64,000 bases of DNA from Climacium dendroides (lineage: Eukaryota > Streptophyta > Bryopsida > Hypnales > Climaciaceae): NCBI GenBank assembly GCA_950106755.1, contig OX467091.1, forward strand, positions 8,883,538 to 8,947,537, read 5' to 3'. Of this stretch, positions 49,433 through 61,880 are shown in pieces. The notes beneath the pieces were generated by a model that saw only the letters and a program-made list of their open reading frames with translations, made no database searches and was not told the DNA's origin. The position numbers and the translations under genes are program-made. How positions within the stretch are numbered: the stretch's first letter is position 1; every line of letters begins with the position of its first letter.

Positions 49433-52400
49433 CTAAGTGGCGGTGGAGTTGGCCATAGAAACCTCACTGGAGGATGACTCTGGAGTCTCCTCACCTTCAG
49501 AAGCTGAAACGTCTAGAAAATGAACTACGTTTGCAGCATACTTGGGTTTGGAAGGCTTAGGCTCTCTACAACCATGTCGTTCATACTGTGATGCCATCTT
49601 CTCGGCATACACTGGAAGATCGTAAGACTTCTCGGGACTCAAAATAAGTCTTCTGATCTTCTTCACACAATGTTCATCCATCACTCCTTTGTTCCTTCAA
49701 AAACAAACAATGCAACGTTAGTCATATTGATTTATGAAATGCAATACTTGTTGAATACAAAAATCTACATGTCTTCCAAAAGTGAAACTTACTTACTAGG
49801 TCTAATGTTGCGTGTAAACACCATTGGTTCCACGTGCACGGCATCCAGATCAAGAGCGGCAAAAACTTCTGCTGGAGCTTGTGTCATTTCTTGCACTGGA
49901 GCGGCTTTTTTCATTGGCAAGAGAACCCCTTTGAAGATATTCTCATCCTCCTCCAAAGCCACAATATGCCGTCCAGTGCCACGACATGCAAGAATCGATG
50001 CACCTATAGTACAACCATGCGAGCATTAGAAGTTCACAGATTTTACATACACACAAACATTTTAATTTAGGACTCTCATTTCAAAGTATTAAATCACTTG
50101 TAGCAGTGGTGCAGTCCAAAACTACATCTTCTTCATCCGAGCAACCTTCGATGAAAAATTGTAGGAACCTTGCATCTTTCTCTCGTGGCCCGCGCCAAGG
50201 CTTTTTTGATTCCTTGTTGACTAACATTGTCTCCTCGGTGATATAATTGATGACCATGTCCTTCCTCTGAAGATTCCACTTTGCTTTCGTCATGGCCTCA
50301 ATTTGCCTGAATGTGAAGGCTGATTTTTTTTTCTCACCCAAATCCTTCACAAAAAGGGTGACTCCGAACTTCACAGTCTGCAAAAAGGCAAAAAATAGTT
50401 TAGTGCAAGGGAGAATGCCGCTAAACCAAATGACATGCGCACTATACATTTAGAAAAACTTACCGTCTGACCAGGTGTAATACCCGATGCTAGGTCCAAT
50501 TGGTTGAATGCCAACCACTCTTTCTTCATCACCAACTTCTTGAAGACGTTCTTCAGTCCCGCAAACATACGCCGCGATTGAAGGCTGTATGAGTGAAATA
50601 CAAGAACGCAGCCGTTGTCTTGTAAGCTCTCCTCGGCGAAGTGAAATGCATTTTGCATTCCTGCACACGTTGGGTCCGAGTTCCATGCCGGAACATGCTT
50701 TTCAGAGATGAGTGGTACGGGCAGGTTCTCTTGGCAATCAAAAATAATAAGATCCACCAAAGGCTCTTGGCTCACCCTACCGTTCAATGAACGAGGTTTT
50801 CCTGCATTTGCCTACAGTCCAGTGATTGTACATGTTATTAGAAGATAAAAAATGAAACTATTTGTTCATCAAGAAATCCTATGAAGTTACAAACTGAACT
50901 TCATGTTGCCACACACCTTTCGAATGAAGTCCATGACCTCAATATAAGAATTAGGTGGTGAACTCTCCAAATTGTCCATGATGTCAACAATGGATACATT
51001 CAAGATTAGTTCCTCCGACTTGACGTCGTCATCATCTAATATAACCACCTGTGTGCCTTGTGTCACCATATCCTCCGTCCACTCGGCAAGCACAGCCTTC
51101 CTCTTCATCCCACTCTGACTTCCCTGCACCAACTGTGAGCTCTGATCGACCGCTGATGATGTAGGAACGACGATATCACCATCATCTTTTTTCTTCCCCT
51201 TTGCCTTTGCTTTCTCCTCCTTCTCCTTCTGCTTTTCCTTCTCCTTCTCTTCTATCTTTGCCAAACGCTCTGCTTCCTTTTTTTGCTTGTTATCCAAAGC
51301 AATTTGTAGACGATCCGCTTTCTTCTTGTCAGCGTTGTTCCTCCTTTCAATTGCCTTGCTCCTTTGATCTTCGGTGAGGCCTGCAAACTCATCAACATCC
51401 ATGTCCACCGCTCCAATGTCCTTCAAGAAATCGTGGAGTTGTACCTCCGATGGATGCGTGTACGATATAGGGCAATCAATGTACCATCCACCGCCATTTA
51501 GATGAGCCGTGGTAAATGTTTTGAGCTGATTTGCCGTGTATATGCAACTTGTGGAATTGCGATCTAGGAAGACCGAAAGGAATGGAGGAAGGTCTGCCCT
51601 CTAGATGGCTCCTTTTCCTTCCAGTTCAAACTTGAAGTAGCTGCATCATGATAAACAAAGAATGGTAAGCACGAATTGTAAAAATCAAATTAGACAGAAG
51701 AAGAATTTCAATCTCGTGTACATGTGCTTCAAAGCAACATTTCTTATGAGCATGAATAGGTAATCACGTAGGGGTACGCTTGTTAGCTGGATTCGCCATC
51801 ACAACCAACTTAGACATTTTGACGTTGAGTTTACTGGTCTTCTCATGAGCTCCGGATCTCATGGCATGCGCTAGTTCCTCAAGAGTTCTGTCGTCCTCCG
51901 GTGTCATCTCATTGTACCTCCGCCCTGCTGCATCTACTGACTGGTCAATTTCTTGCTGCAAAGGTGTGACAAAAAAGAATTACACATATATGATTGTATA
52001 ATAAAATGGTACAGACAAATACAATAGAAACGAAGGGAGAAGCATTCACAAAGATTCTTACCCTGAAAACAAACGACGTGAAGACTTGTAGTGGCATAGA
52101 ATACCAAGTCTTTTTAGCTTTGTGTGCCCCACACAGTCGGACCTCCGATGGCCTGAGCATCTCTTTGAACCGCTCAATAGTAAGGAGACCATATTTTTGA
52201 ACCCTGTATAACGTGTGCACCAAATTGGTCTTCACGTGCGAGTCTTCCGTGGACCTGATATGCACAGAAGCGATTTCAGTTATTGTTGTATCCAGAAACT
52301 GCAACATATCACAAACTATAAGAACAACCTAACTTGGGGGCTGAAGTGAGCGGCAACAGTCAAATACTACATGCAATCAACTGATAGGGTGCCTAAAAAA

Positions 52401-54189
52401 CATTTGAGATAAGCAGTATAATTTGTCCTTTAATGCTCCAGGGTCCTAAAATACCATTCTATGTCTTCTAACAACTATAGGGTATGTAATAATAGCATTG
52501 TATTAAGTGTGTCTATTTTTAAAAAGAAAATGTAGACCTTTGAGAAGGTAAATCCATAAAACATAAACAATTTGAATATGAAGAAATGCATGTTATAGAG
52601 TTGACAAAGAAAATGTTCACTTAGTGTTACGCAACATACAAATAAATTTTCCAAGAAAGGATGTGAAGAAAATAAATGATATGTTGAGTTAACAACAATG
52701 GATAACATATGGAATTTGAACATAAATAAATGGATGTCACAGAGTGCCCCCCCCTGAGAAATCAACTGAGGCATTAGAATTCCAAAGAGGGAGATTACAC
52801 ACTTACTTGTTAATGTCATGCATGATATGCATGACTAGCTCGGTCTTGCCCTTGGTATCTAGTACAATGGAATCCACTGCGTAATGCCACTCCTCGTCTT
52901 TCGAGTGTTTTTTGGTAATGTAACTCATCCACGAGATGAGTTTGTGATTACCATCACAAACATAGAATTTAATGTTCTTCAAAAACCTCAACTCGGGTTT
53001 GGATTCGACACTAGCATTGAAGGCGTCATTTTTTGACTTCCACAATGGATCCCACTTCGCTATCTCCTCTTCTGTGAACTCTGAGCTCTCTCCAGCCTCA
53101 TCTGTAGTAGTGACGTAGAAAACTGCCGCTCCTTCTCTGTAACCCTTGCTAAACTCATGCTCCAGGAAATCAAGATCACACGAGAGGGTAGGTCTCACCA
53201 TGGGCATGGGAACCATTCGGCAAAGCGGGATTTGGAGTCGAAAGAGGTGAGGTGGCTTCATCCTCAATGAAGCAATGGTATTCACAGAGTCCACCTTGTG
53301 ATATTGTCGGAGATCGTCTTCCAACAAGTCCTTATCATCGGCCACCAACAGGTCATCCAGAACGTCCTCCTCCATTGCGTCTCCCTCTTCTTCACCATCA
53401 CCTTCACCTGCAATGGGCGGTTGCGTTGAATCATCGGTATTTGGCGTTTCCAGAATAGTCTCCTCGTGCCACAGGTTTGTAGGAGTCGCATCCATCTGCA
53501 AGGCTCAAATATAAAACTAAGCAGCATACTTGGACTTTTATCAATGGATCCAAATTCCCCTACAAACAAAAACATACTGGGATTCTAAAAACAAATGATT
53601 GCAAGAGAAATGACGCAGCTCAGGCAAAAGATTTAGTAACAAAGAACATGCATTGTATACGACACGCTCACAAGCGATGTGTCTTTGAAGGAAATCCAAT
53701 ACAATGGGATCACTCTATCTCTACATCATCCTCTGAGTCAGAGCTGAGATGGATGATGACGACTTCTTCTAAACCTTGGAGCGAATTACGTGCACAATCG
53801 TGGGTCTCCTCCATCGGTGGCCCATCAATGGTGATGGACCCCTGCGTCTTTGAGGAATACTCAGTGTCCGAACTCTCGGGAGACATACACTGCAGTGGGC
53901 GGTTTCTAGCCATCTCAAGTATAACTTGAAGACGTCTACGATTCTGTGCGGGCGTAAAGTGGCGTGCATGTCTCGGTGCTCGGGTGTCACTCACCCGACT
54001 GAGTTTAGAACTCTCAAAGGCATCGACAGCATGATCAGTTGCATCCATAACATCATCAAAACTTACCAACTGCTCTTCATCAACTTGATCTTCCTCAGTG
54101 TCTTTGTCTTCATCAGAATCGTGAAGAACCTCTAGAGTCTCCTTCACTAGTGTGAGAGCCTGAGATGGTCCTACCTCATGGGTGCCCAT
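49433..54189 (-). CDS. ParB-like / DNA methyltransferase-like fusion protein (locus B), nine exons, one in-frame TAG
   Basis: Exons: 54189-53725, 53495-52807, 52254-52062, 51955-51768, 51640-50917, 50811-50464, 50377-50098, 50003-49793, 49694-49433. They total 3360 nt (1120 codons) with all phases matching; several donors are GTAAGT or GTAAGA. Residues 1-230 are acidic. About 250-450 is ParB-like, with FYVCDGNHKLISW (DGNH at 336-339). About 560-640 is a lysine/glutamate coiled coil. About 754-1030 is methyltransferase-like in beta order: VDLIIFDCQEN (motif IV position 778-781; DCQE instead of D-P-P-Y) and later VVLDCTTATS (motif I near 955), then GRHIVALEEDENIF across the exon 7-8 junction. 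TAG at 51601-51603 (codon 525) interrupts exon 5, unless splicing skips its first 39 bases. It is a homologue of locus A. Catalysis is doubtful. The frame is open upstream of 54189, so an earlier exon is possible. Confidence 0.72.
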
Positions 54190-54824
54190 GACATGAGGAG
54201 GTGCCGAGGTCGATGAAGAGACATTTTGGCCACGTCGAACCTTCTTTACATTGCAACATTATTGAAGTTAGAAGTGCCTCATCAGAATCAGGTAGAGCCA
54301 CATAGAGCTTGAGGAATGAGGAGTTTTGTACAATGAAAGTAAAGTTTTAAAGTACAAAAGAAATAAAAGAGTTCCACCAATGCTGGTGAAGATGTACATG
54401 GTTTTAGACATAGAAGGTACAATGTAATCGATCGTATCCATTTTTTTATGCTTTCTAGACAATCATAAGGATCATAAATCATAGTAAGGATGATGAACAT
54501 TACCAAACACTAGACAAATCAACAAGATCACCGAGCATTAGAAGAATCACGAGGACCACCCAAACCAATAAGAGTAAGCCTGGTTACCAAACATTGTAAG
54601 AGTAAACAGGATCACTGAGTACACTACGAATTGGCATGATTCCTGAACTCTTCTACAATCCAAGAGATTTTCATACATCGTGACCATCATTAGGATCACT
54701 AAACACTATCTTCTTCACAATAGAATCAAATTATTGCTAGAAAAAGAAGAATCAAAGTACAAGTTTCAAAGCTAATAGCAATAACTAATAAACATTATAA
54801 TCACAATCCCATGAAAATAAGGGG

Positions 54825-55213
54825 GTCCTATTGAGTGCCTCCAAACAAGCCTCGGATCCGAGGCTTGGTTGGGGGCACTCACTAGGACCCCCTTATTTTT
54901 GAAATAAGATTAAGCCTAAGGCATGTTCCAAAACTAATCAAAGCCATAAGTTAGCATGATCTATACGGTTTTTAAAATTGAGGGGGTTCCAATGAGTGCC
55001 AGTAGAAAAGCCTCGGATCCAAGGCTTGTTTAATGGCACTCACTAGGACCCCCATTTTCTTGCAAAAAGAATTAACGTAAGGCCTTGTCCCAAAGTAATG
55101 ATTGACACTTTCATCATAATCCACACGATTCTTAAGAAAAAGGGGGTCCTAGTGAGTGCCACCAAACAAGCCTCGGATCCGAGGCTTATTTGGTCGCACT
55201 CACTAGGACCCCC
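54825..55213. repeat. Three ~72-bp palindromes at 160-bp spacing upstream of locus B
   Basis: Centres GCCTCGGATCCGAGGC at 54850, 55010 and 55170. Each is framed by GGGGGTCCTA..GAGTGCC and the inverse GGCACTCA..TAGGACCCCC. Arms reach about 36 bp and are nearly perfect in the first and third copies. The intervals resemble each other, so this is a tandem 160-bp repeat. It lies 0.6-1.0 kb on the 5' side of locus B. Confidence 0.9.
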
Positions 55214-55873
55214 ATACTTTTAAAATAAGAATAAGAGTTTGACATGGTCCAACGCTAAACCACAACAATGCATAGACTGGCTAGATCTTCAAATACTATA
55301 GAAATGAACAGTTACTAGACAGAAAACACGAAATGTATCATCATCATTAATCACTATAAAATTGAATAGGATAATCAATTAGTGCAAGAATCTTTAGAAT
55401 CAGCAAACTCTCTAAAGTTGAACATGATCACCAACCAGCAAAGGCAATCCTTCAGGAAAACCAACAATTTCAATGATGAACCGGATCCTGGTCACCGGTC
55501 CACTTGGCTCCGTCCACCGGAAACCGGATCACCCGGTTGACCCTGCCAAGACTATAGTTCTGCTATCTAAAACCTTATCAATATTCACAAGTTCAGTACT
55601 TGCTCACAAGTTCAGTATATTTGTTGATTCACAAAATCAGTACTCGTTACGTAGTATTAATTCATTGCACTAGCCCTCGGAAGATCCACAAGCGGATGCT
55701 GTAGTTCATAAAAACTAGATTCAACAGGAAAACAGTAAGATTTCTCACGGGGATCGGGAAGCTTGTGATGACAAGGATGAATCCTTGGGTATCCAGTGAT
55801 TGCCGGGATCGATAACAAACTGGGTAGGGTTACCGATCTCATAAAATGGGAATCCGACAAGTTTAAGAAAAAG

Positions 55874-56473
55874 TGGGGGTCCCAGTGCCTCACCGGCAAC
55901 ATGCCTCGGATCCAAGGCTGCACCTGGAGCTCTCGGCGGGACCCCCTCAGCTCTGAGATTACAGGCCTCTTAGATTACGGTGGTCTACATAACAACCCCC
56001 TGTGGGCATTTCAGTCAGCAAAAACAAGACCACCGAATTTCGTTTGATGTGGACATCAAGGCAGATTGGCCTCAACCGTCCAGCTGTGGAAGCAGGTAAG
56101 GATGCCAAGATTATCTCGGAGGTGGACTTGAATTACCAACAAGGAGTCCAGAATTCAAGGAATCGGGATGGGGGACATGCAATCGAATTCTGACTCCTAG
56201 AAGGTGAACATGCAGTTGCACAGCCTCACAAGAGAAATTCCCAAGTCGGGAGCAGTTGGATTCCTCACGTGGAACGGGAAGCGCCCTTCTTGAATAAGTG
56301 GGATTCAAGAGAATTCCACGTCTGGAGGGGGTCGACATCCATCACCGAGGGGAACTAGTCCCAAGAAATTATCAAACACGAACAAATTTTCCAAAAAAGT
56401 GGGGGTCCCAGTGCCTCACCGGCAACATGCCTCGGATCCGAGGCTGCACCTGGAGTTCTCGGCGGGACCCCCT
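55874..56473. repeat. Two related palindromes (GCCTCGGATCC core), variant type
   Basis: At 55874-55947 and 56401-56473, both with GGGGGTCCCAGTGCCTCACC on the left, the same GCCTCGGATCC core, and GCGGGACCCCC on the right. The outer 8 bases and the inner 16 are symmetric; the region between is not. The core and ends match the 54.8-55.2 kb set, so five palindromes stand upstream of locus B. Confidence 0.85.
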
Positions 56474-58388
56474 CAGCTCTGAGCATCAGGGAAACTAGTG
56501 GAGAATCTCGAATCTAGAAACAATTCTTTGGGACCCCGTGTGGCGGATAGGTCGAGCACGATGAGGATTACGGGAAGACTGTTGTGGCAATCTTTCTTAA
56601 GAAATTTCGGAATGGAGGTTTACAGAACCCATTTTGGATTTGAGCTTCTCTAAGTGGCATCGAGGTTTTCAAATCCCATTCTGAACAGCGCCCCAAAGTC
56701 GTGATGGAAACAGGACGAATGCAACAAACTAGTTCCAACTTAGAAGCCAAAAATGGTGGAGAACCAAGGGAAATCAACAGTTCATGAGGTCACCGATTGA
56801 ATGAAAGAGAGAATTTGAAGAATACCTTGGCGATTCTCCTGTCCAGCGGAAGAACGACACCTTCATCTTGAACTCCGCCCGCGCGGCTCCGTGTAGTCCT
56901 CATCATCTCGTGCTGCTACCAAGAACGTGCAAAAGGAACTCAAATGAGGAAAACCAAGCATTCACAGAGGGAATGGTAGTGCCAGTGGCCGGTGCAGTCG
57001 CAAGGGCAAGGCCAGAGCGCGCCATGTTGCCCCAGAAACCGCAATTTTGGAATCTCCATTCTAATTTTAGGAATCATGCACCTTCGGAAATCCAATGCAC
57101 CTTCGGATAAGGTCTCCTGCCATCAATTTAGGATTCCTCGCGACCTCGCGCGGTTGAAGAATGAGCATGTCCGAGTGTATTTGAAATTTCCAGAAAATGA
57201 TTCAGCGAGATGACGCAGTCAGTCCTCCCAAATCTCGGAATTTCGGAAGTGTACAACATCAGAGGAAAATAGAAATTGCTAAAAATTAATCTACCTGAGA
57301 TGCCCTCTCTGATGAAGGTCACGGGAAATTTAGAAAAGGAATGCACATACCACATTCCGGATTGCATTGCAGGAAGAATCTACAGAATAACGAGGAGATC
57401 CATTTCCTCGAGTTTTTTTGGATATGGTAGAAATCTGGAGCCGTGGATGACTCGTCAGAATCAACGGTCCATTTTGAATTTGGATTGTCGGGAGGTGGTA
57501 TAGCTACTGATGTTGACACGTGGCCTCAGATGACACGTTCAAGTCTAAAAAAGTCACCAGAAGATGTTTTGAAAATCCTAACGAAGTTGACAATCGCAAT
57601 CTAATATAAGCAATAGGAATGCTAAATTGCCCCTTCGGTCTATTGAAAGGAGAGATTTATATTATTTTCCCCTAAATGCCTAAGGCACTCTACAGATGCA
57701 TTTCCTAGAGAAACAATGTAAGGGGTTATCATTGTCTTCAATAAAACGAAGTTATTTCTTTTAAAAGTCTGGCAATGAAGGTGTTGAGAGAGCTTCCATA
57801 CTTTTACCAATGTTGAGTCTGTAATTCTAAAGGAGCGCTGTCATGGTAAGAAATGAAGTGATTATTTTTTTTTTTTAAATCCTATCATTCACCACAATGT
57901 CTTCGAAATTTGGAAATCAATGTTCTTTAGAATCGGAGGTGACATGAACATCTAGATATCGCCTAAACACACTGAAGTGCGCATTCACAAAAGTTATTGT
58001 AACATGAGAAGCTATCAAATTCATTGTACTTCACACCTTGGCATTGATGGAATGCAATTGATTGTATAAAAGGATAGGGAATTTGACCAAATTGACACTT
58101 CTATATTTGACACTTTCACTGAAGTGCTAAGGGGCTAACTAAGATTTTGAAAGCAAATCTCTATTCTTGAAGAAAAACTTCTTTTACAATCAAACTGAGC
58201 GGGTCTGAATGAATAGAAGGTTTTTAGCTACCCATGTCTTGCAATCCACTTATTCCTACTACTTATACAGTAAGACCGTTACAATGACGCACTAGAGTTT
58301 GCCAGAAAATTGTCTATATTCTTGCGTTCCTGCTAAACCACGAAAAGGAAAGAAGGAATATAAAATGAGCAGTTTCAAAGCTTCTTAC
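56474..58388. other. No clear gene; GC-richer block at 56.5-57.2 kb
   Basis: Short open frames overlap on both strands without domain-like content. The GC-rich part may be a 5' region or a decayed exon. AT-rich DNA follows from 57.5 kb. Confidence 0.35.
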
Positions 58389-58681
58389 CATGGCGTCCAC
58401 TGCCTGTCTACCGCATTGGGAACTTGGATTTAACAAGGACACCTCTAGCGCTGCGTCAACATCGGCAGCATGCACATCCTCTTCACGAGCAGTACTCCCA
58501 CCTTCATATCGAAGAACTCTCCGCAAATCGACTGGTACTGGTTCGGTAGTCTTTTGTGCCGCTCTCCCTCCTCTCGTCATTCTAGATCGCCGTAATGCCT
58601 TGGACGATGAGAAATATATGGAACCTCGTCTCTTCCCTCTCTTTCTAGGTCTCAGACTAATGAACTCCTTAACTGAGTTGT
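58389..58681 (-). CDS. Single exon of an unknown basic protein
   Basis: Bounded by a TTGTAG acceptor (before 58681) and a GTAAGA donor (after 58389). 293 nt: enters in phase 2 and leaves in phase 0. It begins NSVKEFISLRPRKRGKRRG, has an arginine-rich possible nuclear signal, then an acidic half (AREEDVHAADVDAALEVSLL) and ends at AVDAM. Partner exons were not found, so gene extent is unknown. Confidence 0.45.
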
Positions 58682-59955
58682 CTACAAGCATGAAGGGGGA
58701 GCTTAGATAGCCTATACATCAACGCTCTCAACTACGACACAAACAATGAAAGCCAAACCAGTTGAATGAGGAAAAATAATACAAGTGGTGGTTCTTATAT
58801 TCTACACAATACTATGCTTGCATGGGCCGCCACATCCTCATTTAGTAATTCTGACACACGTGACAAGAGGATGCAGAAGTCGGCGCGTGGCAGGTTCCTT
58901 AATGTGCCCACGAATTCAAATCTAGAGGTTCAGTGACAGTGCAGGCGGAGCCTACATTAAAGATGATGCTGCCAATCCAAACTGACGGCGATGCAATTAA
59001 AGAGGGGTCTAATTCTGTATGCACAAGCTTCAATACTCGCACATGCTGGAGCTTGACGACAATCCTGTGCATTAAGAAACAAAATTCTGTAGATTGTCAA
59101 AGACCTAATTCTCAATTTTTGTATTGAGAATAGGCCCTGCAGACTTGGTATGTTTTTCTTTGTGCATGAAATCATTTCAAGGAATGTATAGCAGTATAAC
59201 AGTATTATGATATTTGCCCCATATTTTAGACCTTCAGCAGGTAAGTTACTTGTAGGTAATTTTACATATTTATACTCCAATCTGAAATATTATAATTTGG
59301 GATTGCAGAACTTCAAAGTAGGGTCTCTGGATTCTGATGTGATTAGTCTAATTGAATGTTCAACTATATATTGAACGCAATTTGTACAGTTCACTTATAG
59401 GAAAGTGAGAGGAGGAGTTCTCTTTCGTTTTCATTTTTCATTTTGATCTATGTTGGAGGTGTTGAAAGAAATTAGATTAGAGGAGTGCTAATGTGTGATT
59501 ACATGGAATATACTTTTCTGAAATTGTTTTTACCTATGTATGACAAGGACATTTTATGTGTGCATTTGTAATGAGCATTCACATTAATTGAGAAGAGAAA
59601 ACCTTTAAATATTTTGTTTTGAATGGCACTGCAATCCTAGGGATTCGTTAGGATGTAATTAATTGATTTCTAGGGGAGCTTCACTAGGTTTAACAGTGAA
59701 GTAGTTTTTTGAATTCAATGTACATGGAAGACATTATTGTTTAATGGCAATTGCCATGTCATGGAAGTAAATGTCTAAGGAAGAAGAATACGGCACAATT
59801 ATTTGGTTCAACCCTGAGTCTGTAAGACTACCCTAGACTAAAGGATTTCCGGAATCTTAATCATTCAAAAGCCAAAGCTCTATTGTTGTTTACCTCTTCT
59901 CCTTGCTTGCATTTAGATTTCCAGCATTCTTTGAGTGCCTCCTCCAGTTGCAACA
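58682..59955. other. Intergenic, no gene seen
   Basis: AT-rich with no coding signal. The stretch 59820-59955 is the probable promoter/leader of the next gene. Confidence 0.4.
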
Positions 59956-60330
59956 ATGGCGTCGATGAGAGTTGATGGTTATGACGTTCCTCTTGTATTC
60001 CCGGTTGGTGATGATGGACGCGCTAGAGTCCCTTGTCACCTCCTACACGTCCGATTCAGATTTGTAGAGTCCTCCATCTATATCGAGGAAGAAAAAAGGT
60101 TGGAATCAGGTGAAGTGCTTCAGTCTATTCCGCTAGTGAAGTCGGAGGAGGATGGAACGTGTTGTTGGTATCTTACTCCTGGGAACTACAGAGCGTATGG
60201 ACTTCCACTCTCCATGCTAGGTGCGTCTACAGAAATCCAGAGTCGCCAGTCAGATAATTCTACAGTGGATATGCCATGTAGTCCTTCTGCCCTATCACCT
60301 ACTCCAACTAGAAAAGCTCTACGAACATAA
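59956..60330 (+). CDS. Small unknown protein
   Basis: 124 residues from ATG at 59956 (context ACAATGGCG, a good plant start). MASMRVDGYDVPLVFPVGDD is followed by a beta-rich middle (VRFRFVESSIYIEEE..CCWYLTPGNYRAYG) and a serine/proline-rich tail. No family was recognised. The codon after its last arginine-threonine is a TAA that starts the ATTCATTAAAATGAGAGT repeat also seen at 8.9 kb, so the natural 3' end may have been replaced by a repeat insertion or the gene may be an element passenger. Confidence 0.45.
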   Translation: MASMRVDGYDVPLVFPVGDDGRARVPCHLLHVRFRFVESSIYIEEEKRLESGEVLQSIPLVKSEEDGTCCWYLTPGNYRAYGLPLSMLGASTEIQSRQSDNSTVDMPCSPSALSPTPTRKALRT

Positions 60331-60989
60331 TATTCATTAAAATGAGAGTTTTCCAGTGAAATGGGAGTTGCGAAAGAGACTTTCAACCATGAATTTAATA
60401 TACTTGTAGATCAATGACTACCAGGAAAGCATTGCAATGACACAGAAAGCGCATACGGAAGGTACAAATTCCAAAATCCAAGGTCAAAATTGTGACTTCT
60501 TCATAATTTATAGGTAGTCATCAAATATACATGTATTGTATGTATGTACTATAAACATAGAGCAATCCATGTACTAAACTACTACTTCCATCGTAGACTA
60601 CACTTGTATAAGATACATATGATGTAAAACGTAGGGTTCAGGAAGCACTACGACTGAGCACTAGGACTTTCGTAAAATTGACAATTGCGTCCACAAAATG
60701 AAGGCTTTGTGACCAGAAGGCTATGAGCCAGCCTTTATCAACAGCAGAGACAAACGTAGGGATTGTCAAAGCCCAGAAATTGAAGAGTTGAATACCAACT
60801 ATTACCCGACCTAATATTCTCAGACATTGCACCGGAGAAAGTGCAATGCAAAAGATTATTTGGTGAGGCAACAGTTGTTATTCAACTCTACAACATCCGG
60901 GCTACGACAACGTACTGTCCATAATGACTATGAGGTCCACGATTGTCAAAGCCTCGGAAATTGTAGAATCGAATACCAGCTGTTCCCCT

Positions 60990-61172
60990 AGTTGAGTCAA
61001 TTCGTAGTAGAAGAAAGCAAACATTATATAACTTTAACTCTCAGCTACTCTTCGAATGTACTCTCACACACCACAATGTTCAAAAAGCAGTGTATGAGTG
61101 TACATTCAAAGAATAGCTGAGAGTAAAGGTTATATAATGTTTCCTTTCTCTTCTACCACGAATTGGCTCAAC
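60990..61172. repeat. Inverted repeat, ~80-bp arms (hairpin 1)
   Basis: Arms 60990-61068 and 61090-61172 pair over nearly 80 bp around a short loop (CCACAATGTTCAAAAAGCAG). Stem includes ACATTATATAA and CTCTCAGCTA. Foldback DNA of this type can be a MITE or a small-RNA precursor. Confidence 0.75.
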
Positions 61173-61203
61173 TATGCACATAGTCGGGTCTAAGACATCT
61201 TAA

Positions 61204-61363
61204 AAGTGGAAAGGGAGAAAGCAAACATCATATAACCCGACTCACACCCCTACTCATCAAGTACTCTCACACACCACAATGTCTAAAGAGTAGTGTATGA
61301 GTGTACCTGACGAGCATGGCATGAGTTGAGCTATATAATTTTTGCTTTGTCCGTTTCCACTTT
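61204..61363. repeat. Inverted repeat (hairpin 2), diverged copy of hairpin 1
   Basis: Arms 61204-61279 and 61292-61363 pair imperfectly. The loop side (CACACACCACAATGTCTAAAG) and stem (AGCAAACATCATATAA) match hairpin 1, so the two are duplicated modules. Confidence 0.7.
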
Positions 61364-61880
61364 CAAGCTCAGTGGTGCACTCAGTCGATTCCATGTGCAA
61401 TGCAAACGATTATTTGCTGAGGGAACAGTTGATATTTGACTCTACAACTTCCGAGTTTCGACAACCCCTACATTATTCTCTGCTATTGATAAAATCGGGC
61501 TCAAGGCCTTACTAAGGTTTAGGGTTTACTATTTTTGTACTCTCTATGCAAACTTAGGGATTGTTGAGCCTTTTTGTACATAATTAGGACCTCTTCTACA
61601 TACAATTGTACATGAGGTACAAGATGAAGTCTTCAGAAGCATTTCCTAGTTCGTTTCCCATGTGGAATGCTACTTAGTTATCCTACATATACAAAGATAT
61701 CTACAATACGGAAATAATACTACTATTGAACAATCTTCAGGATTGGAGGTCCACCCCAAGTCGATGAGTTCATTCAATTTCTTCATTCAGCTATACGATG
61801 CACTCTTCATCTTTTCCCGAGCCCTTCGAATTTCTGGTCCCCGACTGTATATATCCCCCCTTGTTAATATGTCCAAAGTC

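Larger units (their letters stand above)
60331..61880. repeat. Clustered hairpin modules with direct repeats
   Basis: A 68-bp segment (GCAATGCAAAAGATTATTTG onward) at 60845-60912 recurs at 61399-61467. The phrase TTGTCAAAGCC..GAATACCA also occurs twice (near 60758 and 60942). Between the copies lie two related inverted repeats, listed next. No gene. Confidence 0.7.
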
